Under the pieces are notes generated by a model. That model saw only the letters and a program-made list of their open reading frames with translations, did not search any database and was not told the origin of the DNA. Source: JAFGBZ01 sp043817715 (lineage in GTDB: Archaea > Iainarchaeota > Iainarchaeia > Iainarchaeales > JAFGBZ01). From it: DNA of 64,000 nucleotides. The translations under genes were made by a program, and so were the position numbers. How positions within the stretch are numbered: position 1 is the stretch's first letter; each line of letters starts with the position of its first letter. The DNA lies in assembly GCA_043817715.1 (NCBI GenBank), contig JBDRGO010000007.1:17411-81410 (forward strand), written 5' to 3'. Shown here one piece after another: positions 41,169-51,051 of the stretch.

Positions 41169-44100
41169 CTAATTAGGATAAATTATTGGTCTTTTTTTAA
41201 AGTATTCAGTAATAGCAGTTTGCAACTCTCTTTCAGTTAACTGAATTGGCACATATTTGGTTCGCATAGAAGCCAAAATCAACTCAGCAAACTCTTTCAT
41301 AATTTTTTCGTCCTGTATAAAAAGACCTTTACTATAAGCTTTTTTTACAAATTCTGAAGAAAAAGAAGAAACCCTTACATTCCCATAAACCCAAAATGAA
41401 ATTATTTCAGTCATTAATGTATCTGCATCAATCATTTTTCCGTTTATTTCAACAATTTTGCCTTCACTCATTAAAGGCGGCATAAACTTTGATGGATTAG
41501 CTTGGTATAAATCTAGCTTTGTGAAAGAATAAGTAAAATAATCCTTTTCATAACCTGTTTGAAATTTTTTAAGATATTTAATTAAACTTCTGTTTTTTGA
41601 AAACAAATTAATTAATTCAGCCCTTTCAGAAGTGCTTAAAGCAAACCAACGAATATGGCTTAATTCATGTGCTGAAATATTAATGCTATTTGACACTAAA
41701 TCTTTTCCAGATCTAAACAAAGATAGCTTATTCCAAGAAAAAGCTGAATCCAAAGAAATTGCAATGCTATCAAAACGACCTCCTTTAATGCTTTGGAAAG
41801 TAAAACCGCCAATAGAAGGTTTAGATCTGCAAACATAAAAATAAATCTTGCCTGCAAAAGGATCATTTAACTCTGAAGTCAAAACAGGCACTAATCCTTC
41901 ACTACTTAGTCCTCTGAAAACATTTTGTTTGCCACTCCTAGCCATACTCTGTTTCCAAAAAGAACCCAGTCTTTGCAGTTGATCAGGAAGAATTGCCGGC
42001 AAAGTTCTACGTAAACTCAAAGAGCCAGGAAATTTCAAATACAATTTCTTTGAACCAAACACAACCCCTTCTTCTTTCAGGATTTGAATGCTTTCTGACA
42101 AAAATAAAGTTTCAACTTCATCAATTGAACAGGCTTCTAAAGTACTTCCTTTACAAACCACTCCCTTTGTTTCATTAATTACTGCTTTCTGGAATTGCAG
42201 TTCTTTAATCAGGATTGCTGCTTCTTCTGGTGATTCTTTTGAAACAAATTCAATCAAATCCTCCAATGAATCAAGTGTTTTACTTATTTTTGAAAGTTGT
42301 TTTGGAGTAACTGAATTCAAATTAATCAAAAAAGCGTCATCTAATTCATTAAATGAATAAATCAAATATTTTTCAGAACCGGCAACCACTGCATCTTTTT
42401 CAACTCCTCCGACAACAATTTTTTTTGCTGTAGATTCAGCAAAATCAGTTAAAATTTCTTTTGGTACACGAGAATAAGTTTTGCTTAAATTCCTTAAAGC
42501 AGATATTTCATACCTGAACCAGTTTGTTAAAAGATCTTTTCTTGCTTCAGACAAAGCAACCCTAAAATTAAAAACTGAAGAAGGAGTAATTTTTGTATAA
42601 ATAACTGTGGCAGTATTAGGAAAACGCTTGAATAACACTGCCTTAAATGCATTTTTTTTATCAATTGAAAGCTTAATTAATCTTCCAGTTCCCCTTAAAC
42701 TAAATTCAATAAAAGGATGTTTTTCAAGAAATCTTCCAATATTTGAAAGAGCTCTTACTGAAGCTTGCGCGTATTTGCCTGAAACAAATTCAGCTAACCT
42801 GGTTCCCAAAGAAGTTTTAATAGCACTTTTTCCGACAACTCCTACAAGAGAAAACACTCCTCTAAAAGCAAATTCTCCAATAAACCAATACCTTACATCA
42901 AAAAATGCTTCCCATCTATGAGAACTTAATTCAACAAATTCAAGAACATGAAGCTCTGATTTAACCTTAAGAGATAAACTTGAAACTTCAGGTAAAATAA
43001 TTTCATTTTCTTCATTAAATAATTCAATTTTTTTCTCTAACTCTAAAAGCTTTGCTTTTGCAACCGGGTAAACCGATTCAGAAATATAATCCTTGGCTTC
43101 AGCGAAATCCAATTCAATTAATTCCAATTCATTTGGAGCTCGATTATGTTCATTAATTATTTCCTGAATAGAATTAAATTTCTTTAAAGTAGAATTATCA
43201 GCAGTTTTATTATTTTGAACAATAGAAGAACTTTGCAAAAAATACCTTGCTGAACCAATATAACCTTTTTCTTCAATATCTTCTTCAGTTATATCTCCTT
43301 GATTCAACAAATTTTCTAAATCATCATCCAATAAATGAACCAATATATTAAATTGCCTTTGCTGTTCATGAATAATTTCTTCTCTATTCAAAATTTCAGT
43401 TACTTCTTCCTGGTTTTCCTCTTCACGAATAATCCATTTAAGCCCATAATAGCCATTATAAAAAAGCTTTGCAAAACTAGTTCTGTCATCCAACTGCTCA
43501 TCCAATTCACCTAAAGCTCCTTTAAATAATTCATTTTCTGTTTGAATTTCTTTTTTCGCAACCTCTAACAAAATCTGATTCAAATGCATCCTCTTATTAA
43601 TTTCATTGAATTGATTAATTTCTTCTTCAGAATCAAATAAATTTGAAATTAAAAAAAGTTTTTCATTAAAAGCATACTCTGCCTCAATAAAAGAATCAAT
43701 ATTCTTCCAAGAATATCGGTTCTCTAAATAATCATATCTTGTTTTCAAAAAATTGTATTTCAATTCAAATAAATCATTCATTTCACCTTCTTCACCAAAA
43801 ATATTTTCCAAATCCATGAATTCACTTAAATGCATTTCCTTTAATTTCTCTGATTCCAATAATTCTTCTTCCTGAAATCTCTCGGCAATCTTTTTATTTT
43901 CCTCTAATTTTTTCGGCAAAGTTTCCCTTGGAGAAACAAACGCCAAAGAAATTAATCCACTTGCTTCAAACAAATCAATATGCTTAAGCCTTGAATCAAA
44001 AACCAAATCAAACTTATTTAAAAAATCAAGAACAACAAATTCATCTAATTCATTTAATTCAGTAATCAAATCCAAAGTTCTTTTCTTTTCCCTGTGCAAT

Positions 44101-45068
44101 TCAGAGTATACCATGTTTGCTTCACAAGAATCAAAATAAAACGAATCAAGAAAATGAATTCTATTAAAAGAAGGCATTAAATTCTTAGAACGCAATTCAC
44201 CAAAATTAGAATTAAAATAATTCAAATACTGCCTGCAATTCCCTTTTGAATTAATCTGAATTTCATCGCTTAAAAGCAGCCAAACATAAGAATCAACACC
44301 AGAATTATGCTCAATAAAAGCATTTTTGTTCTCCAAAGATTTTTCAAGCAAATCCAAATACTTTTCATTCAAATCCTCTAATCTATCCAACCTGCAGTAA
44401 AGCAATGCATTGCTGAATTCCTTTTCAGTTAAGTCCTCTCTTCCATAACTTAACTCAATTTCTTTTAAACAAAAATCATTATGAATTACAACCTCAATTC
44501 CGTCAGAAATCAAATCATCAATCATTTTCCCCTCTTCATTAATCAACCGAATATCAGCCAAACGCAGGTTAAGGGAATACTCTTCATTCAATAATTCATC
44601 AGAATAATCAGAAATATCAACACTAAAAGTAATTGTCGGCTGAACAAAAGAACTATTTGGATTAAATTCAGGATTATTAGGGTCATTAAAACCACCACTA
44701 AAATCCTCAACACTAAAAGAAACAAAATTCTTTCCAACACCATCCAAAACAAGTCGTTCATGAATTGAATAAGAAGGCAACCACTTACTCAAAGGCAAAG
44801 TGAAAATAACTTCATCTTCAACGCTTTCATTTGAAACAAATAAATCAATCCTTTCAGGCAAATCAGGATACAAATTAATTGAAGCAAAATCAGATTCAGT
44901 AATAGGGTCATCTTCAGCCAACCCAACTAAATCAAAAACCCCTCCAACAATGCCTTCAATAAATTCAGCTCCTTCCTTTAAAGGCAAACCAAAAGGATCC
45001 TCAGGAGCTGCAAAAACAGAAATAAACAAAAAACAAAAGAAAAAAAACAAAAAAAACTTTTTATACAT
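41169..45068 (-). CDS. Large exported protein with C-terminal zinc-metalloprotease motif
   Basis: A 1299-residue protein. ATG 45068 gives a clean signal peptide (YKKFFLFFFFCFLFISVFA, cleavage before APEDP). Residues ~30-170 are a beta-rich domain; ~180-720 are mostly long charged helices with several coiled-coil stretches. A hydrophobic segment occurs near 760-790 (WFIGEFAFRGVFSLVGVVG). The C-terminal ~350 residues contain ISAHELSHIRWFAL with HELSH at about 1134-1138, an HExxH zincin motif, and a LMTEIISFWVYGN helix ~75 residues later whose Glu could be a third ligand. No known peptidase family is recognised. It may be a surface or self-processing protease. It lies 59 bp behind metK on the same strand. 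Confidence 0.7.
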   Translation of the reverse strand: MYKKFFLFFFFCFLFISVFAAPEDPFGLPLKEGAEFIEGIVGGVFDLVGLAEDDPITESDFASINLYPDLPERIDLFVSNESVEDEVIFTLPLSKWLPSYSIHERLVLDGVGKNFVSFSVEDFSGGFNDPNNPEFNPNSSFVQPTITFSVDISDYSDELLNEEYSLNLRLADIRLINEEGKMIDDLISDGIEVVIHNDFCLKEIELSYGREDLTEKEFSNALLYCRLDRLEDLNEKYLDLLEKSLENKNAFIEHNSGVDSYVWLLLSDEIQINSKGNCRQYLNYFNSNFGELRSKNLMPSFNRIHFLDSFYFDSCEANMVYSELHREKKRTLDLITELNELDEFVVLDFLNKFDLVFDSRLKHIDLFEASGLISLAFVSPRETLPKKLEENKKIAERFQEEELLESEKLKEMHLSEFMDLENIFGEEGEMNDLFELKYNFLKTRYDYLENRYSWKNIDSFIEAEYAFNEKLFLISNLFDSEEEINQFNEINKRMHLNQILLEVAKKEIQTENELFKGALGELDEQLDDRTSFAKLFYNGYYGLKWIIREEENQEEVTEILNREEIIHEQQRQFNILVHLLDDDLENLLNQGDITEEDIEEKGYIGSARYFLQSSSIVQNNKTADNSTLKKFNSIQEIINEHNRAPNELELIELDFAEAKDYISESVYPVAKAKLLELEKKIELFNEENEIILPEVSSLSLKVKSELHVLEFVELSSHRWEAFFDVRYWFIGEFAFRGVFSLVGVVGKSAIKTSLGTRLAEFVSGKYAQASVRALSNIGRFLEKHPFIEFSLRGTGRLIKLSIDKKNAFKAVLFKRFPNTATVIYTKITPSSVFNFRVALSEARKDLLTNWFRYEISALRNLSKTYSRVPKEILTDFAESTAKKIVVGGVEKDAVVAGSEKYLIYSFNELDDAFLINLNSVTPKQLSKISKTLDSLEDLIEFVSKESPEEAAILIKELQFQKAVINETKGVVCKGSTLEACSIDEVETLFLSESIQILKEEGVVFGSKKLYLKFPGSLSLRRTLPAILPDQLQRLGSFWKQSMARSGKQNVFRGLSSEGLVPVLTSELNDPFAGKIYFYVCRSKPSIGGFTFQSIKGGRFDSIAISLDSAFSWNKLSLFRSGKDLVSNSINISAHELSHIRWFALSTSERAELINLFSKNRSLIKYLKKFQTGYEKDYFTYSFTKLDLYQANPSKFMPPLMSEGKIVEINGKMIDADTLMTEIISFWVYGNVRVSSFSSEFVKKAYSKGLFIQDEKIMKEFAELILASMRTKYVPIQLTERELQTAITEYFKKRPIIYPN

Positions 45069-45127
45069 GAAAAATAAAAGAAAAAGGAAAATAAATACTT
45101 TACTAAAAGCATTTATTTCCAATGAAA

Positions 45128-46357
45128 TTACTTTCCGTCTAAAGGTACTTCTTCTCCAGTTGATTCTGGTTCTTTTAATTTACCTGCATCTGCTTTTAAT
45201 GCATCAGCTTTATCGGTTTTTTCCCAGGTAAAATCAGGATCATTCCTTCCAAAGTGGCCATATGCAGCGGTTTTTTGATAAATTGGTCTCAATAAATCCA
45301 AATGCTTAACTATTTCAGCTGGTTTTAAACCAAAGTGTTTTCTTACAAGTTCCTCAATTTTTTCTTCTGCAACTCTGTTTGTTCCAAAAGAATGAACCAT
45401 TACACTTACTGGATCAGCAACACCAATTGCATAAGCTAATTGCACTTCACATTTATCCGCTAAACCCGCAGCAACAACATTCTTCGCAATATATCTTGCC
45501 ATATAAGTTGCACTTCTATCAACCTTTGAAGGGTCTTTTCCTGAAAAGCATCCTCCTCCATGAGAACCATGCCCTCCATAAGTATCAACAATTATTTTCC
45601 TTCCAGTTAAACCTGAATCAGCTACTGGCCCGCCAACAACAAATCTTCCAGTTGGATTAACAAAGAATTTTGTTTTATCATCAATCCAATCACCACAAAC
45701 TGGTTTAATTACTTTTTCAATTACATCTTTTCGTAATTCCTCTAAAGAAATTTTATCTGAATGATGCGCTGAAACAACAATTGCATCTGCTCTAACTGGT
45801 TTTCCTCCTTGATACTCAATTGTTACCTGTGATTTTCCATCAGGACGCAAATAATCCAATTCTTTTTTCTTTCGAACATCAGTTAATTTCATTGTTAATT
45901 TATGCGCTAACATAATTGGCAAAGGCATTAATTCAGGAGTTTCATTTGAAGCATAACCAAACATCATTCCCTGATCTCCTGCCCCCTGTTCTTCTCCTGC
46001 TTTTCCTTCAGCACCTAAAGCATTAACTCCTTGAGCAATATCAGGGCTTTGTTCTGACAAAGCAACAATAACACCGCAGCCATCAGCATCAAAACCAAAT
46101 TCAGGGTCATCATAACCAATTCCACGAATTGTTTCACGAACAACTTTCTGAATATCAATATATGTTGAAGTAGTTACTTCACCAGTAACAAAAATAATTC
46201 CTGTTTTAGTAACACATTCAATTCCAGACCTTGCTTTAGGATCATCCTTAAGCATTGCATCTAAAAGAGCGTCACTTACTTGGTCGCAAACTTTGTCTGG
46301 GTGACCAGGGGTTACACTCTCACTAGTAAAATAATATTTTCCATTTTTTTTAACCAT
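45128..46357 (-). CDS. metK: S-adenosylmethionine synthetase, bacterial/eukaryotic type
   Basis: Makes SAM from methionine and ATP. The 409 residues carry the bacterial MetK signatures: TSESVTPGHPDKVCDQVSDA at the N-terminus, GEQGAGDQGMMFGYA-like loop (EEQGAGDQGMMFGYA), VGGPVADSGLTGRKIIVDTYG, GGGCFSGKDPSKVDRS. Most archaea use a distinct archaeal MAT with little similarity, so this is a non-typical form for the domain. The RBS AGGAGTTG precedes ATG 46357. The divergent gene encodes an HTH-CBS protein, and CBS pairs often bind adenosyl ligands including SAM, so feedback control is plausible. Confidence 0.97.
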   Translation of the reverse strand: MVKKNGKYYFTSESVTPGHPDKVCDQVSDALLDAMLKDDPKARSGIECVTKTGIIFVTGEVTTSTYIDIQKVVRETIRGIGYDDPEFGFDADGCGVIVALSEQSPDIAQGVNALGAEGKAGEEQGAGDQGMMFGYASNETPELMPLPIMLAHKLTMKLTDVRKKKELDYLRPDGKSQVTIEYQGGKPVRADAIVVSAHHSDKISLEELRKDVIEKVIKPVCGDWIDDKTKFFVNPTGRFVVGGPVADSGLTGRKIIVDTYGGHGSHGGGCFSGKDPSKVDRSATYMARYIAKNVVAAGLADKCEVQLAYAIGVADPVSVMVHSFGTNRVAEEKIEELVRKHFGLKPAEIVKHLDLLRPIYQKTAAYGHFGRNDPDFTWEKTDKADALKADAGKLKEPESTGEEVPLDGK

Positions 46358-46401
46358 TCAATCAACTCCTAAAAAAGAAAATAAAAGAACATAAGGTTTA
46401 A

Positions 46402-46426
46402 GAATATTTCTTTAATTAAAATATTC
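46402..46426. promoter_or_regulatory. Inverted repeat in the metK / CBS-HTH intergenic region
   Basis: GAATATTT (46402-46409) and AAATATTC (46419-46426) are separated by nine bases in the middle of the 91-bp divergent region. It is a candidate operator for the adjacent HTH-CBS protein. Confidence 0.4.
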
Positions 46427-46448
46427 AAATAAGAATAATGGTTTTTGT

Positions 46449-47009
46449 ATGCTTCCAGAATTAAGTGAAATTAAAAGCAAAAGAAAAGAATTAGATTTAA
46501 CTCAAAATGATTTAAGTGAATTAAGCAAAGTTTCACAATCGCTTATTGCTAAAATTGAAAACAAACAAGTAATTCCTTCTTATGATAATGCAAAAAAATT
46601 ATTTGATGTATTATTCGGAAATGAAAAAGAATTAACTGCAAAAGAATTAATGAGCAAAAAAATTGTTTCAATTGATTCAGAAAAAACTTTATTGAATGTA
46701 ATTGAATTAATGGAAAAAAAATCTGTTTCTCAATTGCCTGTGATTGAGTCAGGAAAAAGCATTGGTTCAATTACTGAAAGAAATGCATTTGATTTAATTC
46801 AAGAAAGCATTAAACCAGAAAAAATTCTTGAAAAAAAAGTTAAAACAGTAATGGATAAACCTTTTCCTGAACTTTCAATAAATTCAGGAATTGAAAGAAT
46901 TTCAAATGCATTAAGAAACAGCCCAGCAGTATTAATTATAAATGAGAATAAAGTAACAGGAATAATAAGCAAAAGCGATTTAATGAAAAGGATTACTGGA
47001 AGGAAATGA
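46449..47009 (+). CDS. HTH (XRE-type) plus CBS-pair transcription regulator
   Basis: A 186-residue protein. Residues ~5-58 are an XRE-type helix-turn-helix (IKSKRKELDLTQNDLSELSK, then SQSLIAKIENKQVIPSYD). Residues ~65-120 and ~128-184 are two CBS motifs: AKELMSKKIVSIDSEKTLL, VSQLPVIESGKSIGSITE, then VKTVMDKPFPELS, NKVTGIISKSDLMKRI. This HTH-CBS architecture is common in archaea and thought to sense adenosine-type ligands. Divergently transcribed from metK with an inverted repeat between them, so SAM-dependent regulation of metK is a reasonable hypothesis. Confidence 0.88.
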   Translation: MLPELSEIKSKRKELDLTQNDLSELSKVSQSLIAKIENKQVIPSYDNAKKLFDVLFGNEKELTAKELMSKKIVSIDSEKTLLNVIELMEKKSVSQLPVIESGKSIGSITERNAFDLIQESIKPEKILEKKVKTVMDKPFPELSINSGIERISNALRNSPAVLIINENKVTGIISKSDLMKRITGRK

Positions 47010-47106
47010 AAAAAAACAAAAAAATAAGATTAAAAGAAGAGCCAAAATTAATCTGAAAACAATTAAAGTAAAAAAAGGATTAAAATAATTAAAGCAGAGG
47101 GAAAAA

Positions 47107-47703
47107 ATGGGCGGGCGGCATAAACCTGGCAACAGAAAACGGCCTGAAAAAAGCGGCAATACATACAAACTAGGCTGCAGACGAGATAGAAAAAAAAGAC
47201 AAGAAAATTACAGAAACGGAAATTACACTGGCAGTATAACAGGTTTTGCCGAAAAGATTTCTCGCGTTGAGTTTGATAGAATCCAAGAGACAAGGGGAAG
47301 AATAAAAAAAAGAAGGAATTCTCTAATTCCGGCTTATATTAAAGAACCAAAGTATAACAACCTGATAGATTTGATTTCAGCCGAAAGAGAAAGGCTGAAA
47401 ATTGAAATCAGGTATCTGAAAAGAAGGGGCGATGTAAAAAAGCATGTCGGACTGTTTAGCAAGGGTCCAACCCCTAATGCCTACGGATCGGTTCTGAACA
47501 GCATGAAAACAAGAAAAAGAGAAATAAATGAAATATGTAAACCGCTTGAAGCGATTGAAAAAGAATTTACTCAACTCCAAAAACAACAAACTGCAGTAAC
47601 TGAGAATAAAAAAAATGAGTGGGTAGAAAAAATAGTGTTTGCAATAAGGGAATTGGACAGCTATCTAAATAAATATTTTCCAAGCATAAAAATAGAGAGA
47701 TAA
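47107..47703 (+). CDS. Hypothetical highly basic protein
   Basis: A 198-residue protein, Lys/Arg-rich throughout. The first 45 residues are rich in Gly, Asn and Arg (GGRHKPGNRKRPEKSG), probably unstructured; the rest is helical with heptad-like spacing (NLIDLISAERERLKIEIRYL, then LEAIEKEFTQLQKQQTAVTE). No family recognised. The RBS GAGGGA lies before the ATG. It sits between the CBS-HTH gene and a surface-protein gene, with no evident link to either. Confidence 0.6.
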   Translation: MGGRHKPGNRKRPEKSGNTYKLGCRRDRKKRQENYRNGNYTGSITGFAEKISRVEFDRIQETRGRIKKRRNSLIPAYIKEPKYNNLIDLISAERERLKIEIRYLKRRGDVKKHVGLFSKGPTPNAYGSVLNSMKTRKREINEICKPLEAIEKEFTQLQKQQTAVTENKKNEWVEKIVFAIRELDSYLNKYFPSIKIER

Positions 47704-47730
47704 ACAAGAGAAACCTAACCAATCCAACAC

Positions 47731-47791
47731 ATTTATAAACTTTCAGTGAGCAATACATTACTATCAAGTAGTAACTTTTACACGGGGGTTA
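47731..47791 (+). promoter_or_regulatory. Promoter and AGTAGTAA/GGGGG leader of the 816-residue exported protein
   Basis: TATA-like ATTTATAAAC at about 47731-47740, AGTAGTAA at 47767-47774 near the expected transcription start, GGGGG at about 47784-47788, then ATG 47792 / 47798. Confidence 0.6.
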
Positions 47792-50242
47792 ATGAACATG
47801 AATAATTGGTTAAAGTCAGGAATTTTTTTATTTTTATTAATTTTATTCAGCGCAGGCGTTTTTTCTGACCCTATTATTTATGCATTCAGTCCGGAAAACG
47901 GCTCTTATTATGAGGTAGGAGAATTGGTTAATTTTAAGGCATATGTTGCCGACCAAAAGTATGGTAATGGACAGGCCGCTTTTGCAAAAAACTGCGGTTA
48001 TCCAAATAATCCGACAAATGAATGCTTTACCTGGTTTTCAAGCCTGGATGGCTTTTTAGGTTATGGAGTTGGCATTAACAAAGATTTAACCGAAGGAACC
48101 CATACAATTACTTTTACTGCAACAAATCCAGATAATGAATCAACCAGCATGCAGATTCTTATTTTCGTAGGAATTAACCCCTATAATTATCCTCCTTCAA
48201 TTAATCTCCCAACAACATGGGAAATTGATGAAAGCAAGGAATTTGAAACACTTGATTTATGGCAGTATGCAAATGATGCAGATGATGACGATGATGATTT
48301 GGATTTCTGGATTGTAAGCGAAAGCAATACCAATACAGTGAACTGCCATATTCAATCAGGCAGATATCTTAAATGCTATCCTTACAATGAAGGATTTAGT
48401 TATGTCAAAGTAAGGGTTGAAGACCCTGAAGGATTTTATGCTGAAGACACAGTTAAAATTGTTGTCAGTGATTCATTTTCAGGAACTAATCTGGAATTAG
48501 TGCTTCCTGCAGAATGGGAAATGGACAAAGATGATTCAATCCAGTCAATTGATTTATGGGATTACACTGATTTTGACGGAGATTATGATGATTTAGATTA
48601 TGAAATTGACAGCGAAACAAATACAGCAGTTGCTGACTGCTATATTTCAGGAAAATACCTGAAATGCAATCCAAAGAAAAAAGGAACAAGCACAGTTTAT
48701 GTTGATGTATCAGGAGACGGAGAAACTGATTCAGATTACGTGAAAATAACAGTTATAGACCAGGGAACTGGTTCAGGGAATTTGGAATTAATCCTTCCAG
48801 AAGAATGGGAAATTTATGAAAATGAGCAGACTGATTCAATTGATTTATTGGATTACACTTATTATGACGGAGACGAAGCTGACTTGGATTATGAAATCAC
48901 AAGCGAATCAGGCACCTCAATAGTGGACTGCTATATTTCAGGAACTTACCTTAAATGCAATCCAAAGAAAAAAGGAACAAGCAAAGTTTATGTAAAAGTT
49001 GATGATGGATATGAAACAGATTCAGATTATGTGAATGTAACTGTGATTGACGGCGGAACAAGCACCACAGGATGCAGTAACCTTGAAATCAATACTTTTA
49101 CAGTTTCATTAAATGAAGGGACTTATAAAATTTCTGAATTTGAACTGAAAAACAATTCAGGCAAAAAATTCTTTATTGATTCCATGGAAGCATATGATAG
49201 TTCAAGCTATTTTGATACAGCCAAATACAGCGCTCCGGATTATGTCAATGGAAACAATAAAGCCAAATTCAAAGTTAAAATTGAATCAAACGAAGTTTCA
49301 GGAAACAAAACAGGAACAGCTTATGTAAAGGTAAAAGGCCATTTTTCAGGGCAAAACTCATGCACTAAAACAGAAAGCTTTACAGTAAAAATAAATGATT
49401 TAGGCAGTTCAAATGGAAACAATGACTTTGATAATAACTTTAATTATAATTATGAATGGGACAGTTCATCAGTTGTTTTAGTAAGCCCGAAATCACTTGT
49501 ATTAAATAAAGGGGAATCAGAAGGAGTTTCAATGCTTGTAAGGAATTTGACTGATTCAACCCAATGCTATGAAATAAGCTTTAATTCAGGCACAAAATAC
49601 ATTAAAACAGAAATTCAGGATATTGATGAATTCTGTTTGGATGAAGCAGAATACACTGAATTAAAATTAAGGGTTTTGGCTGAAACAGATGCAGTGCCAG
49701 GATATTATTCCCCTACAATTGAGACAAAGTATCACGGAAAAACCGACAGGCAGTCAATCAGTGTTAAGGTTACAGCAGACAAGGCTCCCGCAGCAAAAGA
49801 AGAAGTTCTTTCATTAAGCGGGTTTACTTCAGAAATTGAATCATTTGAAGATGAAACAGAACTGGAATTCACTGTTGAAAACAAATCAGACGAAACAATT
49901 AATGATGTATTGATTTCAATTGAAGGCCTGCCTGAAAATGCAAGATTTGAACCAGTATTGATTTCATTCATCGGCGCAAAAAACGCAAGAACAGTTAAAG
50001 GAAAACTTTTACTGAAAGATGTTGCAGCAGGGGAATACAAAACAGTAATTAAAGTCCAGTCAGGAAATGAAATGACTGCAAAAGAAATGGCATTAAAAGT
50101 GACAGAAAAAGCACAAGAAGAAAATGGCTTTATTTCAGGATTAATTGGATTAGGCTCAACAGCAGGAATAATCATTGGATTCATTATTCTGCTGGTTTTG
50201 GCAGTGGCAATAATTTATTATGCAATAAAACCACATAACTAG
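47792..50242 (+). CDS. Exported beta-sandwich repeat protein with C-terminal membrane anchor
   Basis: About 816 residues (814 if ATG 47798, better spaced from GGGGG, is used). A signal peptide NNWLKSGIFLFLLILFSAGVF is followed by an Ig-like domain (FSPENGSYYEVGELVNFKAY). Three related ~90-residue Asp-rich units span ~130-425, the second and third nearly alike (LPxEWE, DYDDLDYEI, YLKCNPKKKGTS). They are rich in DxD motifs, which suggests calcium binding. NEW3/CARDB-like sandwiches follow (~565-770), then a FISGLIGLGSTAG segment, one TM helix and a short basic tail. It is probably a cell-envelope or S-layer-associated protein. Confidence 0.8.
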   Translation: MNMNNWLKSGIFLFLLILFSAGVFSDPIIYAFSPENGSYYEVGELVNFKAYVADQKYGNGQAAFAKNCGYPNNPTNECFTWFSSLDGFLGYGVGINKDLTEGTHTITFTATNPDNESTSMQILIFVGINPYNYPPSINLPTTWEIDESKEFETLDLWQYANDADDDDDDLDFWIVSESNTNTVNCHIQSGRYLKCYPYNEGFSYVKVRVEDPEGFYAEDTVKIVVSDSFSGTNLELVLPAEWEMDKDDSIQSIDLWDYTDFDGDYDDLDYEIDSETNTAVADCYISGKYLKCNPKKKGTSTVYVDVSGDGETDSDYVKITVIDQGTGSGNLELILPEEWEIYENEQTDSIDLLDYTYYDGDEADLDYEITSESGTSIVDCYISGTYLKCNPKKKGTSKVYVKVDDGYETDSDYVNVTVIDGGTSTTGCSNLEINTFTVSLNEGTYKISEFELKNNSGKKFFIDSMEAYDSSSYFDTAKYSAPDYVNGNNKAKFKVKIESNEVSGNKTGTAYVKVKGHFSGQNSCTKTESFTVKINDLGSSNGNNDFDNNFNYNYEWDSSSVVLVSPKSLVLNKGESEGVSMLVRNLTDSTQCYEISFNSGTKYIKTEIQDIDEFCLDEAEYTELKLRVLAETDAVPGYYSPTIETKYHGKTDRQSISVKVTADKAPAAKEEVLSLSGFTSEIESFEDETELEFTVENKSDETINDVLISIEGLPENARFEPVLISFIGAKNARTVKGKLLLKDVAAGEYKTVIKVQSGNEMTAKEMALKVTEKAQEENGFISGLIGLGSTAGIIIGFIILLVLAVAIIYYAIKPHN

Positions 50243-50306
50243 GAAATTAAACAATCAAATAAATTTAAATATTCCAAAACAGTGTATATCACTAAAGGGA
50301 TGAAAA

Positions 50307-50996
50307 ATGGGCTATATTAAAGATAGAAGGTTAAGTCCGAATATAACAAAAAAACTAAGGGAAACCCATCAGGATTTTTCTAAACCACACCAAATAAACG
50401 GAAAATACCATTTAACACTCAGAGACAATCTCTCATTTACTCCAAGATTCGAGATAACTGATAGAACAGGAGTAAAACACATGGGAAGGGATATCGGGCA
50501 TTTTACAAGAGGGCATGGAATGATTCCAGACCATTTAGTGGAGAAACTGTTTTTGCCTTCCTTAATGCATGTCGAAGAATATGAAAGAAGAATATTTAAA
50601 GGCGGATTGTTTGAGGAATACAAAAAACACCAAATAGATAAGTTTGAAAGCATTATTGGAAAAGAAGAAAAAGCAGAAATAGGCGGGCTAAAAAATCCAG
50701 CACACATTGAGGTCATTGCAAGCCCGGAAGTTGCAAGAAAAATGATTGAGGCAGGCTATGTTTTAAGCAGGACAACATACAACAGAATAATGCCGGAAGC
50801 AAGAAGAATGACCAGAGGAAAAACACCTTCAATAAAGCAGTCACGTAAAGCATTAAAAAAACTTTTACAAATCCCAAAAAAGCCAACAAAAAAAGGAAAA
50901 CCAATAAAGCGCTTAATTGAAGGAATAAAAAGAAGCCTAGGTCCAGACAGGGAAACCCCTGAACTGGTTTTACTCAAACCAGTAAGCCCTAAATAA
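50307..50996 (+). CDS. Hypothetical basic protein
   Basis: A 229-residue protein. The first half is mixed alpha/beta with a striking HMGRDIGHFTRGHGMIPDHL stretch rich in His and Gly; the C-terminal third is Lys/Arg-rich (KQSRKALKKLLQIPKKPTKK). No family recognised. Good RBS (AAAGGGATG) and an upstream TATA-like AATTTAAATATT. It interrupts two clusters of exported proteins but itself has no signal peptide. The His/Gly/Asp pattern could be a metal site, which I cannot confirm. Confidence 0.6.
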   Translation: MGYIKDRRLSPNITKKLRETHQDFSKPHQINGKYHLTLRDNLSFTPRFEITDRTGVKHMGRDIGHFTRGHGMIPDHLVEKLFLPSLMHVEEYERRIFKGGLFEEYKKHQIDKFESIIGKEEKAEIGGLKNPAHIEVIASPEVARKMIEAGYVLSRTTYNRIMPEARRMTRGKTPSIKQSRKALKKLLQIPKKPTKKGKPIKRLIEGIKRSLGPDRETPELVLLKPVSPK

Positions 50997-51051
50997 ATGG
51001 CTGATTTACGCCAAGAAGCCTAAATTCTGCCCTCCAAGGCAAAACAATAGC

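Noticed and set aside
44800..45231. Plus-strand open frame spanning the metK / exported-protein junction
   Set aside because: It overlaps two well-supported minus-strand genes and the product is low complexity.
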